From: SYOC01 sp964441775
Lineage (GTDB): Bacteria; Desulfobacterota; Binatia; Bin18
DNA: 64,000 nt
Assembly (NCBI GenBank): GCA_964441775.1
Contig: CAYTVL010000017.1
Location: 34,221-98,220, forward strand
Direction of reading: 5' to 3'
In this document: piece by piece, positions 34,681 through 42,950 of the stretch
How positions within the stretch are numbered: the stretch's first letter is position 1
How the letters are laid out: every line of letters begins with the position of its first letter
Translations under genes and position numbers: made by a program
Notes under the pieces: generated by a model
What the model was told of the DNA's origin: nothing
The model's input: only the letters and a program-made list of their open reading frames with translations
Database searches by the model: none

Positions 34681-35436
34681 TTAGAACGAGCGCTGAGCGA
34701 GCAAGAGAAAACGGTTGATGACGTTATCCATCGCTTCCACAAACTCTTGGACACGAGCCGTGAAATAATTATAGGCAACAACTGCGGGGATGGCGGCGGC
34801 AAGGCCCACTGCCGTTGCAATCAACGCTTGTGCGATGCCAGGGGCGACGGCTTGGATGGAAGATGCTTGGGCCGTGCTCAAGCCACGAAACGCATTCATA
34901 ATGCCCCACACGGTGCCGAAGAGTCCGACAAACGGGGCCGCACTGGAGACCGTAGCGAGATGCAGCAAGCGGCGTTCAAGTCGCGATTCCTGTTCTTGTT
35001 GGGTGCGGCGAATGACTTGCTCGATGCTATTCAGTCGAAGTTGGAGCAGAGAGATTTGGGTATCGGTTGGGTTCGAAGGCATGGCCTTTTGTTTCTCTTG
35101 TTGCAAAAGGTGATAACCGGATTGAAAGACCGCTGCTGTCGGGCTGGCCTGCAATTCTAGACTGGCAGTGTGAATAGAGGAAAGATCTTCCGTGCCCCAA
35201 AACACCGCAGCGAATCGCTGGGAGGCTTTGCGCGCCGTCCAGAGTTGATAGACTTTAGCGAAGATAATCGTCCAACTGATGACCGAAGCAGCGCTCAGGA
35301 GAAAAAGCACAAACTGGACAACGATGTCCGATTCGGCAGCAAGAGCGGTGACCGAGCCTTTCAGCCCGAGAGGGACTTCTGCTTGGGCTTGGGTGGTGAG
35401 AGCCCAAAGAGAAGAGAGAATAAAACGTCCTCCCAC
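34681..35436 (-). CDS. exbB: ExbB/TolQ/MotA-family proton channel
   Basis: A 251-residue polytopic inner-membrane channel subunit. There are three membrane helices: about 40-62, then VSSAAPFVGLFGTVWGIMNAFRGL near 165-190 and GIAQALIATAVGLAAAIPAVVAYNYF near 200-230, with the family Thr residues. The start is GTG 35436 with AGGAG seven bases upstream. A leader-like hydrophobic N-terminus ending AQAEVP may be an extra signal sequence, seen in some ExbB proteins. It is followed by ExbD in an operon. ExbB versus TolQ cannot be settled; a TonB in the window favours ExbB. Confidence 0.88.
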   Translation of the reverse strand: MGGRFILSSLWALTTQAQAEVPLGLKGSVTALAAESDIVVQFVLFLLSAASVISWTIIFAKVYQLWTARKASQRFAAVFWGTEDLSSIHTASLELQASPTAAVFQSGYHLLQQEKQKAMPSNPTDTQISLLQLRLNSIEQVIRRTQQEQESRLERRLLHLATVSSAAPFVGLFGTVWGIMNAFRGLSTAQASSIQAVAPGIAQALIATAVGLAAAIPAVVAYNYFTARVQEFVEAMDNVINRFLLLAQRSF

Positions 35437-35580
35437 ATTATGCTCCTGTTATTGTGAAGGTTCTGACAACAAAAGAGCGGATAACAACGCCGGTCGCGTT
35501 ATTCCCCGCTCTTGGTCATGGACACTTCCACGTCGCGGACGATTTGTCTATGGGGGTGAAGACGGCTGTGACAAACGAGA

Positions 35581-37107
35581 CTACCGAGCCTGCAAGTTTG
35601 TTGGTGCATTGGGAGAAAAGGGAGCAGCCTCAACACTACTGGTGTTCGACGCCGCTTTGGGAAAAGGCGTCGTGCCTAGCTGCTGAGTCTGGGAATTAGG
35701 GTAAGAAACTGGGGTCCCTACCACGCGTGCGGGGCTGGTGGGCGCTGGGGTGAACGCCTCACGCACAGTTTTTTGCAGCCACCCTACCTTTTCGGCGATC
35801 GAAAGCCCGGAGGGGAGCTGAATCGTAATGTCGCCCTCCGCATCTTTAAATAGATTCTTGTTGACTAACTGCGGGTCCCCGGACAAGTTTTTACCGCCAC
35901 TCCCATCCATGGTCCAGTTCGTGGCGCAGCGCTCTGGTGGACAATCTGTGATGGTGCGGATGTCCCCTTTTTTACTGAAGGCGCTCATATTATTTTTGAA
36001 CGCCACAATCGTCTCAGGAAATTTCAGCCAAAAGCCGAGCCCCTCCCGGGTGTCTACCGCTAGGTTGTGGAGGAAGGTTCCTCCCAGCACCCGCAGCGAA
36101 AAGCCCTCACGATCGTGATAGGTGATGTTGTTGATGAAGACAAGATTTTTTACGTCCCGAAGGGTCTTATAGCCATTGGGACCGTTCCTTGGGGAGCTGT
36201 TGTCGATCGAGATGTTGTCTTTGATCAAGGAATTGGCAAAGGAGGCGTCGAACCCGTCATCGGAATTATGCCAGGCAATGTTGCCGATCACGGTGTTGTC
36301 GTTGCACCAGTTCTGCCCAGCGGGAGCCGTATCGTTACAACCTTTGAAGACTGTGAAACCATCGGCATTGCCGCCGCCTGTGGGATCTCCGAGGGCAGGT
36401 AACACCCTCCCGCCGTCTGCCTGATAGCCGTTGTTGTGTAAAAAAGAGTCCGCAATGGTGTTGCCACTCGCAGTTCTGTCTGAGCCCGAGGGGCGAATGA
36501 TGACGCCGCTCATATGACGATTGTGATGGGCTTCCACATGGCTGACCACGTTCGCATTGCCGTCAATGGTGACACCCGCATCCCAGTTATCATGAGTCGT
36601 ACAATTTTCTACCCGATTGTGGTCGCCTTTGAGATACACTGCCCAGCGGTTGGAGTTGGTAAAGGCAAGGCCACGGACGTGAATATAGTCTGCTTCAATC
36701 CTCAGTAGGCACTCGTTTGTGAGGCCTACTGGGCCGTCGGCCCTGCCATCACCGTTGAGGTCGCGATCTTCAAAACCGCGGCCCATGAGCACGACATGTT
36801 CGGAGCCATAATTTTGGATGGTGATAGGGGCGCTTGCTGTGCCTGAGGTCGTGACATGAACGAAAGTGCGATTCTTGTCGGTATGAGTGTAAGTTCCTTC
36901 TCGGATGTAAATCGTGTCGCCAGCTCGGCTCTTGTCCACTGCCTCTTGGATGCTTGAATAGGGGTTCTCTCTACTTCCCCAGGAAGCAAAGAGCTGTGTT
37001 GCTGGTTTCGAGTCTACAAAGTATTCAGCGGCAAGGGACGAAGAGCAAACCAGGCAAAACCCAAGAAGCAGTGCGGGGAGGAGGGCTTTGCCTAGAGGTT
37101 TTCTCAT
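35581..37107 (-). CDS. secreted right-handed parallel beta-helix protein
   Basis: An exported protein of about 508 residues. ATG 37107 gives the signal peptide MRKPLGKALLPALLLGF, cleaved near SLAAEYFVDS. The frame opens 13 codons earlier. The body starts with GSRENPYSSIQEAVDKSRAGDTIYIREGTY, the classic entry to pectate-lyase-like beta-helices, followed by coils such as HNRVENCTTHDNWDAGVTIDGNANVVSHVEAHHNR. The C-terminal 90 residues are Pro/Thr-rich. It may be a polysaccharide lyase, a hydrolase or a surface adhesin; no catalytic triplet can be assigned by eye. Confidence 0.85.
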   Translation of the reverse strand: MRKPLGKALLPALLLGFCLVCSSSLAAEYFVDSKPATQLFASWGSRENPYSSIQEAVDKSRAGDTIYIREGTYTHTDKNRTFVHVTTSGTASAPITIQNYGSEHVVLMGRGFEDRDLNGDGRADGPVGLTNECLLRIEADYIHVRGLAFTNSNRWAVYLKGDHNRVENCTTHDNWDAGVTIDGNANVVSHVEAHHNRHMSGVIIRPSGSDRTASGNTIADSFLHNNGYQADGGRVLPALGDPTGGGNADGFTVFKGCNDTAPAGQNWCNDNTVIGNIAWHNSDDGFDASFANSLIKDNISIDNSSPRNGPNGYKTLRDVKNLVFINNITYHDREGFSLRVLGGTFLHNLAVDTREGLGFWLKFPETIVAFKNNMSAFSKKGDIRTITDCPPERCATNWTMDGSGGKNLSGDPQLVNKNLFKDAEGDITIQLPSGLSIAEKVGWLQKTVREAFTPAPTSPARVVGTPVSYPNSQTQQLGTTPFPKAASNTSSVEAAPFSPNAPTNLQAR

Positions 37108-37253
37108 ATTCGCATCTTCTCTTTTTTGTTGACTTGTCGAGCGCATTGTTTTTTTCCATAGGCAAGAATCTACACGAAAGAATCGGCTAACATAGAGGTA
37201 TTTTTAATGACGTAGCAAAATGTCCGTCGAGCCAATGGCGTTGTGCTGGAAAG

Positions 37254-37280
37254 CCGCCCCGCTCTCAGGGAGCAGGGCGG
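37254..37280 (-). terminator. GC-rich hairpin after the peptidase gene
   Basis: CCGCCC (37254-37259) pairs with GGGCGG (37275-37280), and GCTC with GAGC inside, with one mismatch and a short loop. It lies 28 bases past the stop codon of the last gene in the 37.3-42.8 kb series. No T-tract follows on the minus strand. It is plausible as the operon end. Confidence 0.4.
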
Positions 37281-37307
37281 TTGCATCAGATATGGCTGAG
37301 AGAGGCC

Positions 37308-38231
37308 CTAAGCTGGAAGTGAGCTAGCGTATAGACACTGCACGATGGTTGGAGTAATCAGGTTGCCGTCGGAGACCACCTTACCGCCAGCAGTCATGTT
37401 GATGTTATTGCCGCTGCCTCCGTCAATGGTGGTGCTGTTATTCGTTCCGGCCTCACACACACTAAAAAAAACCTCACCGTAATCCGCTATTGCGCTCTGG
37501 GCGCCGCCGACAGTAGGGGCCTCCACGATCCACTCAGCGCAGTTGCCGACCAGCTTTGTAGTTCCTGGTGCAGTCAGGTTCACGGATGTTGAAGCTCCGG
37601 TTGTGCGGTTGGTGATAAAAACTGTCCCCGTCGTAGATCCAACCGCCTGAGCTGAACAGAGGAGCATAGTGATCATGTCCCCCGGATTGACCGTGAGGTT
37701 AGTAATCTGTACCTCAGGTGTTGGATACCATTCCCACCAGGGGTAGATGTTGCGTGTAATCGAGGAGCCGCTTCGGAAAACCTCACACTCGACACCTGCC
37801 TGGAACACATCCGGGGAACCGTCTCCATCAATCCCGATCCAGCTCGCGCAGTAGTACCATTGATTCTGGGTCGGTGCGTCGACGTCTGGAACGACCCAAT
37901 CGCCTTGGACCCATTTAAATGACTGTCCGGCCGGTGCATAGACAACACCACCGGACCAATTGCTCGACGTCTCCGTGGCGTCGCTGGGTCGTCGATTTCG
38001 TGGCCCATGTCTCTTTTCAGAGTTCACCCGAAATGTCGGCTGTATATAGTTGAACTTGTGCTTGAGTTGACTAAACACTCGCTTGTATCTTTCGCGGTGA
38101 CGAGCATCTTCTGGCAGAGGTGGGAAGCCATGCTTTTCCAAATCCGCGGGATTGGCGGCTAATGGATCGAAGCCCCGAGGCGGCTCAAAGGTAATCACAT
38201 TGATGCCGCCTTCCAGCGCGATTTTCTTCAT
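37308..38231 (-). CDS. G1-family (eqolisin) glutamic endopeptidase
   Basis: A 307-residue protease of the glutamic peptidase family, best known from fungi and acting at acidic pH. Domain start SSNWSGGVVY is near 89, then WVQGDWVVP, CASWIGIDGDGSPDVFQAG with the expected catalytic Gln Q144, WWEWYP, and CAEWIVEAP with the expected catalytic Glu (E237; E233 also conserved). Residues 1-88 look like a propeptide; there is no classical signal peptide, unlike secreted eqolisins. The ribosome binding site is AGGAGG. It is the last gene of the series of small peptides and proteases, so it may process or be processed with them (inference). Confidence 0.85.
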   Translation of the reverse strand: MKKIALEGGINVITFEPPRGFDPLAANPADLEKHGFPPLPEDARHRERYKRVFSQLKHKFNYIQPTFRVNSEKRHGPRNRRPSDATETSSNWSGGVVYAPAGQSFKWVQGDWVVPDVDAPTQNQWYYCASWIGIDGDGSPDVFQAGVECEVFRSGSSITRNIYPWWEWYPTPEVQITNLTVNPGDMITMLLCSAQAVGSTTGTVFITNRTTGASTSVNLTAPGTTKLVGNCAEWIVEAPTVGGAQSAIADYGEVFFSVCEAGTNNSTTIDGGSGNNINMTAGGKVVSDGNLITPTIVQCLYASSLPA

Positions 38232-38272
38232 TGTAAAATTCCTCCTCTCGGCGTCGATTTAGAACAATTCTA

Positions 38273-38506
38273 CTATTGACAGCAGTATTGTGGATGGCCA
38301 CCGCGACGAACGCAGAGACAACATTCTATGCAGCCATCATCGCAGACCGGACCGGTCGGCGTTTGCCAGCAACAGCTCGCAAAGCAACCTCGTAGAACAA
38401 TAGAAGGAATGAGACCTGGGGTCTCCATCGCTCCGTAACTCCCCGTCCGATAGGTGTTCACGGTTTTGTACACGGCCTTCTCCGCCGTGAATCCTGGGAA
38501 ACTCAT
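38273..38506 (-). CDS. 77-residue Cys-rich peptide, candidate RiPP precursor
   Basis: A small peptide with two parts. The leader-like N-terminus is MSFPGFTAEKAVYKTVNTYR; an FPGFTAE start followed by a Tyr-rich stretch is, from memory, shared by many small Cys-rich proteobacterial proteins. The C-terminal core (residues 40-77) has ten Cys at 41, 45, 46, 55, 59, 62, 63, 65, 75 and 76, with three CC pairs and CxxC-like spacings. AAAGGAGA precedes the ATG. It lies between the eqolisin and a PatG C-terminal-like protein. The layout and neighbours suggest a ribosomally made, modified or disulphide-bonded peptide; a metal-binding protein is the alternative. Confidence 0.75.
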   Translation of the reverse strand: MSFPGFTAEKAVYKTVNTYRTGSYGAMETPGLIPSIVLRGCFASCCWQTPTGPVCDDGCIECCLCVRRGGHPQYCCQ

Positions 38507-38574
38507 ACGCGTTCTCCTTTCGCTTAAACATTAGCAATCTACGGTTAACAACTTTACTCTGGGAAAAGTTCAGG

Positions 38575-39516
38575 TCACCGGTCGTAATAAGGGGATAGCT
38601 TAGTCAGCAGGAAGGGAAACTCCTCGGTGACATCCACCCGCGCGAAACACTTCTCTACGACATCAGTCTGCCGATTCGTATAGGAGAAAATGACATCGAC
38701 AATCTTGCGCACCCCACTCAGACGCGAAGGACGCACCTCGACCGTCGTTAACGACGCATTCTGTCCATACTGTTCAGCGGTCTGCACATAGATGGCCGGA
38801 TAGCGGACCGCCAGATAGTTCAGCGCCCGGTGCTCGTCCGTAGAGCCTGCGTTGTCCGTCAACTGTAGAATCCGCTCGAAGACTTCCTGCGCCGCTGATT
38901 CGAATTCTTGGGCGGAGAGCTTCTCGGGCCGTGGGATCGCCTTCACGAGCGAGGCGTGGTCAAACGTGTAGATTTGGTCAAACGCCACGAGGGGCGCCAT
39001 CAACCCATTGCAGAGTTCAGGGGGAGCAAGCGGGCCACGGATCCCTATCACCAAATTGCTCCAGGGCGTCGGAGGCGGGTTGGTCGTTTCAATGAGAAGA
39101 TCGAGGTCCGCGAGGTCTCGGGGCTGCAGGATGTATGTCTCTATGCCCTGGATGGTCATGACCCAACAGAGCTGCCGTGCGAGATAGCGATTTTCACGAC
39201 GCGACAGCATCGCATGGAACGCTTGGCGATCAGTCTTTCCAGTCATGTCCGTCCGTCCCAAGGCCTGCGTCACTTCCTTTTCCACCGAAACCCGAGGGAA
39301 TCGGGCTTCTAGTTGTCCCAGGGCATACACATAGGCTACAGGCAGGGAAGCCGTCCCACCTGCGCAGGTCGAACATGGAGCTTGCTGCGCACTGGAGGGT
39401 GGCTGAAGCAGCGGAACGCTTGGGACATCTTGCTGAGAAGGGGAGAGCAGGTGCTGCTCATGGCCGCTCAGCCCTTGGCTGACAACTGGTTCGTACATTT
39501 CCTCTTGCGCCATCAT
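38575..39516 (-). CDS. PatG C-terminal-domain-like protein
   Basis: A 313-residue soluble protein. After a Ser/Pro/Gln-rich first 45 residues with CSTCAGG, it has VAYVYALGQLEARFPRVSVEKEVTQA, LSRRENRYLARQLCWVMTI, ETYILQPRDLADLDLLIE, IRGPLAPPELCNGLMAPLVAFDQIYTF and ALNYLAVRYPAIYV, ending VTEEFPFLLTKLSPYYDR. I recognise this as the domain that follows the subtilisin in cyanobactin protease PatG, here a free-standing protein. Its biochemical role even in PatG is not settled. A subtilisin gene lies two genes upstream, so the PatG architecture appears split. The ribosome binding site is AAGGAG. Confidence 0.75.
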   Translation of the reverse strand: MMAQEEMYEPVVSQGLSGHEQHLLSPSQQDVPSVPLLQPPSSAQQAPCSTCAGGTASLPVAYVYALGQLEARFPRVSVEKEVTQALGRTDMTGKTDRQAFHAMLSRRENRYLARQLCWVMTIQGIETYILQPRDLADLDLLIETTNPPPTPWSNLVIGIRGPLAPPELCNGLMAPLVAFDQIYTFDHASLVKAIPRPEKLSAQEFESAAQEVFERILQLTDNAGSTDEHRALNYLAVRYPAIYVQTAEQYGQNASLTTVEVRPSRLSGVRKIVDVIFSYTNRQTDVVEKCFARVDVTEEFPFLLTKLSPYYDR

Positions 39517-39549
39517 GATGCTCCTTACAATTTCTTCCCGTATGTTTGA

Positions 39550-39768
39550 TCACGAGGTGCGTCCGCCAGTGAAGACTACCCACTGATTGAGCATGGCTGC
39601 TCGGCGTCCGCACCCTCCGCATGGCGCTAGGCCAAAAGAGGATGTGACGCGCTTGGCCACATCACCGAGGCCCACCTCCTCCATCGTCACGAAACCTGGC
39701 AGGCGTATGCGGTACGGCTCAGGTTTGCTCTCGTCTCGCTGGATGTTCTTTCCCTGGTCCTTCATCAT
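39550..39768 (-). CDS. 72-residue small peptide with CxxC motif, candidate second precursor
   Basis: The peptide begins MMKDQGKNIQRDESKPEPYR and continues to a conserved-looking C-terminal half, GLGDVAKRVTSSFGLAPCGGCGRRAAMLNQW. The CGGC pair at about residues 50-53 mirrors the APCSTCAGG at the start of the neighbouring PatG C-like protein. A strong ribosome binding site (AAGGAGA) precedes the ATG. It sits between the PatG C-like gene and the subtilisin. It may be a second substrate or an adaptor of the system; no enzyme motif is present. Confidence 0.65.
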   Translation of the reverse strand: MMKDQGKNIQRDESKPEPYRIRLPGFVTMEEVGLGDVAKRVTSSFGLAPCGGCGRRAAMLNQWVVFTGGRTS

Positions 39769-39786
39769 GATGCTCTCCTTTCTCGC

Positions 39787-40650
39787 CTAGGTTTCGTGCA
39801 GGAGGCGGTATGCGGCCTCGACATCCAACACCGGCGGCGCCACCGTGGGACGATGTGGTGGAAACGCTGAAATGACGGCGCGCCGTATTTGGACCGCCGT
39901 CGCGGTGGGAAACTCCGACCACAGAAGCGCAATCGCCCCCGTCACAAATGGCGCAGCAACGCTCGTCCCGTCCAAGGTGAGCACAGGCCCTCGCGCCCCC
40001 AGGCTCGTAATTCCCGCCCCCGGCGCGCTAACGCCCCTCCTGCCGATCGAACCGCTGAGATTCGACTCGTTTAGTGGTCTGCCCCTCTGGTCACACGCCA
40101 CCACCGGGATCACCCATGGGTGGCAAGTGAGCACGGTGCTCCCGAGGGCGCCCTGGTTCCCTGCCGCTGCGACCACAAGTACCCTGCGTCGCATGGCATG
40201 ATCCAAGGCTTCCGCTAATGCGTTTTCTCCTTTCATGGAAGGGTACGCGAAAGCGAGACTTAAATTAATCACACGGGCCTCTGCCTCAATGCACTCGAGC
40301 ATTGCTGTTGCAAGTTCCTGCGGCGTGGTGCTCGGCATTAGAGCGAGCCCTGGGGGGGGCTCGCTGAAAATTGGGCGTATCAGCACGGTGCAGGCGGGGC
40401 AGATCGCCGGAGCCACGGACTCCCGCTTGGCGCACAGGATCCCGGCAACAAAAGTTCCGTGCACACATGCCGCACTGTCGACCCGAGTGCACGCGCCGCT
40501 GGGGCCACCAAAAACCTCGCGAAGCGACGCCCTCGCCAAATCAGGATGATGGAAGGCGATGGGTCCATCGATGAGTCCAATGCGAATGTCTGGGTTTCCA
40601 CTCGTGCGCCTCATCAAGGGAGCCAGCTTCACGACCTCTACGGGAACCAT
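39787..40650 (-). CDS. compact subtilisin-like (S8) serine protease, PatA/PatG type
   Basis: A 287-residue S8 peptidase with a complete catalytic set: Asp D28 in GLIDGPI, His H64 in CVHGTFVAG, oxyanion Asn N165 in AAAGNQG, and Ser S230 in LDGTSVAAPFVTG. There is no signal peptide or long propeptide, so it acts in the cytoplasm, as PatA/PatG-type RiPP proteases do. The LIDGP form of the Asp motif is typical of that group. Several Cys (54, 62, 73, 84, 87, 120) are unusual for a subtilisin and may form a metal site. It probably removes leader peptides from the small peptides downstream (inference). Confidence 0.85.
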   Translation of the reverse strand: MVPVEVVKLAPLMRRTSGNPDIRIGLIDGPIAFHHPDLARASLREVFGGPSGACTRVDSAACVHGTFVAGILCAKRESVAPAICPACTVLIRPIFSEPPPGLALMPSTTPQELATAMLECIEAEARVINLSLAFAYPSMKGENALAEALDHAMRRRVLVVAAAGNQGALGSTVLTCHPWVIPVVACDQRGRPLNESNLSGSIGRRGVSAPGAGITSLGARGPVLTLDGTSVAAPFVTGAIALLWSEFPTATAVQIRRAVISAFPPHRPTVAPPVLDVEAAYRLLHET

Positions 40651-40701
40651 AGCCTGCTCTTCTCATTCCATTGCGTGCGTGTTGCCGTAACGTCACAAAC
40701 G

Positions 40702-41721
40702 CTAGCGCGACCGCCCAGGGGTGTGTTTCTGGGGAGCCGGCAGTGGCGATTGGTGAAAATCGAAACAATCACTCATCCCATTTGACGCCGCATCGCGGGC
40801 GGTGAGCGATGGGACGCCGAAGAGCGTCTCACAGAACTTCACCAAGCTCACGTGCGAATTCTCTTGATGAGAGACGTACCCGGGTTTGGCATAGGGACTG
40901 AGCACGAGGCAAGGTACGCGCGAGCCGAAACGGAAAGGGTCCCCATTGAATTCCGGGTGGGCATCCGCGGGCCGTTGCGCGTGCGTACTCTCCCAGCGCT
41001 CTTTTACCGGCGGGATGACGTGGTCGAACCATCCGCCCCAGTCATCCCAAGTGATAAAGACGGCGGTCTTGTCCCATAACCCTCCTGCCACTATGGCGTC
41101 GACCTGTGCGGCGGTCCATTGGGACCCAGTAGTCACGTTCTGGGTGGGATGCTCGCTGAGATCAGGTTGGCCGTCGCCATACACCCATGACACGTTTGGC
41201 AATTTACCTTGAGCGGCGTGATGCGCGAAGAGATCGCGAGTGTAATTCCCATGATGGCCTGCTAGTTCTTTAATATAGTGAAACGCGTAGCCTCCATAGT
41301 TGCCCCAGGTGAGCCCGGCACGTTCCAACGCAAGGGGAAGGGAATGGAGAGTGTAAGCCTCACTGGGGCGCGGACGATAGTGATGGAGCGGGTTGTTGAT
41401 CATCGGGGCGTCCGCGCAGATCAGCATGAGGTGATTCGGCGTGGAGGGACCGGCGACTTCTGAGAAGTAATTGTCACACAGGGTGAACTGCCGCGCATAA
41501 GCGAAATAGACGGGAATGTCTTGCTCCCGGTATTGCACCCGATGGTTAGGATCGTTGGCGCGAGCCATCCACGCCTGGTGCCGATGGTCGGGGTCGTCCG
41601 GGGGAGGATTCGCCGCTGGCGCCAGTGTTACTCCGTTTGCCCCGGGGAACGTGCCGAAATAGGTGTCAAAGGCGTGATTCTCTTTCACGATAATCACCAC
41701 GTGCTCGATTGGCCGAGGCAT
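40702..41721 (-). CDS. phosphoesterase (phospholipase C / acid phosphatase family)
   Basis: A 339-residue enzyme of the bacterial phospholipase C/AcpA family, which hydrolyses phosphate esters. The signature IEHVVIIVKENHAFDTYFGTFPGANG lies at the N-terminus, TPNHLMLICADAP mid-protein, and TWDDWGGWFDHVIPP and VPCLVLSPYAKPGYVSH near the C-terminus with the metal-binding Asp/His. Family members usually carry a Tat signal; this one starts directly at the catalytic domain, suggesting cytoplasmic action. It lies within the peptide/protease series with a strong ribosome binding site (AAAGGAGA). Its role in a peptide pathway is unclear. Confidence 0.82.
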   Translation of the reverse strand: MPRPIEHVVIIVKENHAFDTYFGTFPGANGVTLAPAANPPPDDPDHRHQAWMARANDPNHRVQYREQDIPVYFAYARQFTLCDNYFSEVAGPSTPNHLMLICADAPMINNPLHHYRPRPSEAYTLHSLPLALERAGLTWGNYGGYAFHYIKELAGHHGNYTRDLFAHHAAQGKLPNVSWVYGDGQPDLSEHPTQNVTTGSQWTAAQVDAIVAGGLWDKTAVFITWDDWGGWFDHVIPPVKERWESTHAQRPADAHPEFNGDPFRFGSRVPCLVLSPYAKPGYVSHQENSHVSLVKFCETLFGVPSLTARDAASNGMSDCFDFHQSPLPAPQKHTPGRSR

Positions 41722-41747
41722 GAGATCACTCTCCTTTCTGACATAGC

Positions 41748-42485
41748 CTACCGTCCCTTTGGACGGTTGCTTTTCAGCCAGTGGTCTCTTGTCCGCATCC
41801 TCCGCTCTCGCCGGCTGCCCCGTGGCGCGTGGACCTTATGCCCATACGGTCCCTCCTGCGCCGTCAACTGATGCCATCCCGAGCCCCGTTTGACATCGTA
41901 GATCCCGATGTAGCCACCCGCCAAAAGCTGGAACGGCGCGGTAATCTTCTTGCCGTAATCAAATTGAGTGCTGCTTGGTTTTTGGAAAGACTCAAACCAG
42001 GCTGGGTACACAAAATCCGACACCAGCACGCCGTTAATCTGATAGCCGAACTGGTCAGCTTCGCACGCATCACAGACTTCATAGGCGTAGAGTTCTCCGG
42101 TCCTTGCATTTGGTTCGACAAACACAGTGAGATCGATTTCCGGATCGCCCAACATTTCGAGTAACTCGTGACTGGCTGTGACCGTCCACGTGTAGCCGTA
42201 CTGCTTGTCAGTGCCAGCGAAGACTTTCCCGAGCGGCAGACCCTCGTTGGTCACATCATGATAGCCGAGCGCTCCCGCCTGATCTGAATTGTCCAAGATC
42301 GTCAACCACCATGCGCCAAGGGGGGGCTGCTGGCCTTGAGGAACAAAAGTGAGGTCTGCATCGATGCCCCAGGCTGGAGCGAAATCTCGGTGCACTTGGG
42401 TCTGTAGCGCCGGGACCGCCGCTTGCACTTCGGCATCCGTCAACACGCTGCTAGCGTTGATTATCGCAACTTTTATTTCCGCCAT
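41748..42485 (-). CDS. putative metallopeptidase-like protein with HELLE motif
   Basis: A 245-residue protein with an alpha/beta N-terminal half (AEIKVAIINASSVLTDAEVQAAVPALQTQV) and TVTASHELLEMLGDPEID at residues 102-118. H106, E107 and E110 resemble a zincin active-site helix, though the usual second His is missing. CDACEADQFGYQINGVLVSDFVYPAWF follows. The last 30 residues are very basic (RRERRMRTRDHW). I do not recognise a named family. AGGAGG precedes the ATG. Its start overlaps the end of the upstream winged-helix gene by 13 bases, so the two are coupled. Confidence 0.65.
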   Translation of the reverse strand: MAEIKVAIINASSVLTDAEVQAAVPALQTQVHRDFAPAWGIDADLTFVPQGQQPPLGAWWLTILDNSDQAGALGYHDVTNEGLPLGKVFAGTDKQYGYTWTVTASHELLEMLGDPEIDLTVFVEPNARTGELYAYEVCDACEADQFGYQINGVLVSDFVYPAWFESFQKPSSTQFDYGKKITAPFQLLAGGYIGIYDVKRGSGWHQLTAQEGPYGHKVHAPRGSRRERRMRTRDHWLKSNRPKGR

Positions 42486-42844
42486 CGTCTCAGTCCTCCT
42501 TGTGTTGTTCGTTGCGTCCTTGGAGATCTTTCCTTCGGTCTTCGCTCACAGATCCTTCCGTCTCGCGCCTCGAGCAAATGCCGAATCTCTCCGGTTTTTT
42601 GCTCGTTGATGCGGTAAGACACTCGGCCGTCTGGGCCATGCTGTTCCAGTACCCATCCTCTTGCCACTAGCTCTGCCAGCACCTCTTTCACTTTCACTGT
42701 TTGGTGAGCAATGCGTTGCCTCAGAAGCCACCAGGCTACAATGCCCTCCACAGTGTCCTGGGCCCGGGGATGTGCGCTCAAGTACGCCAACACTTCGGAG
42801 CCCAGCGGTGATCGTGTCAATGAAAAGGAGCGAATGCTGTCCAT
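42473..42844 (-). CDS. small winged-helix-like protein
   Basis: A 123-residue protein whose helical core SPLGSEVLAYLSAHPRAQDTVEGIVAWWLL, VKVKEVLAELVARGWVLEQ and GRVSYRINEQK read like a winged helix-turn-helix: a recognition helix, then a beta-wing ending in the Tyr-Arg-Ile strand. The C-terminal tail is basic and low complexity. It is the first gene behind the sigma-54 promoter at 42888 and overlaps the next gene by 13 bases. It may regulate the cluster or read another signal. No enzymatic motif. Confidence 0.7.
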   Translation of the reverse strand: MDSIRSFSLTRSPLGSEVLAYLSAHPRAQDTVEGIVAWWLLRQRIAHQTVKVKEVLAELVARGWVLEQHGPDGRVSYRINEQKTGEIRHLLEARDGRICERRPKERSPRTQRTTQGGLRRWRK

Positions 42845-42887
42845 TGCGTCTCTTGGCCGCAGCCTTATGGGCAGTCAACAAGAGGAA

Positions 42888-42903
42888 AGCAACCGACATG
42901 CCA
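42888..42903 (-). promoter_or_regulatory. sigma-54 (-24/-12) promoter of the peptide/protease cluster
   Basis: On the minus strand, TGGCATGTCGGTTGCT matches TGGCACG-N4-TTGCW at every conserved position but one, with GG and GC ten bases apart. Initiation is expected near 42877, about 33 bases before the ATG of the winged-helix gene. A sigma-54 activator gene ends about 150 bases upstream, with palindromes in between. Confidence 0.75.
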
Positions 42904-42950
42904 CCTCCGAAGCGTGCGGTTTTTCTGGCTTTTCGAATCTCGCCATCCCA

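Noticed and set aside
35279..35686. 135-codon plus-strand frame over exbB and the intergenic region
   Set aside because: It is antisense to the well-supported ExbB gene and shows no protein features; a shadow frame.
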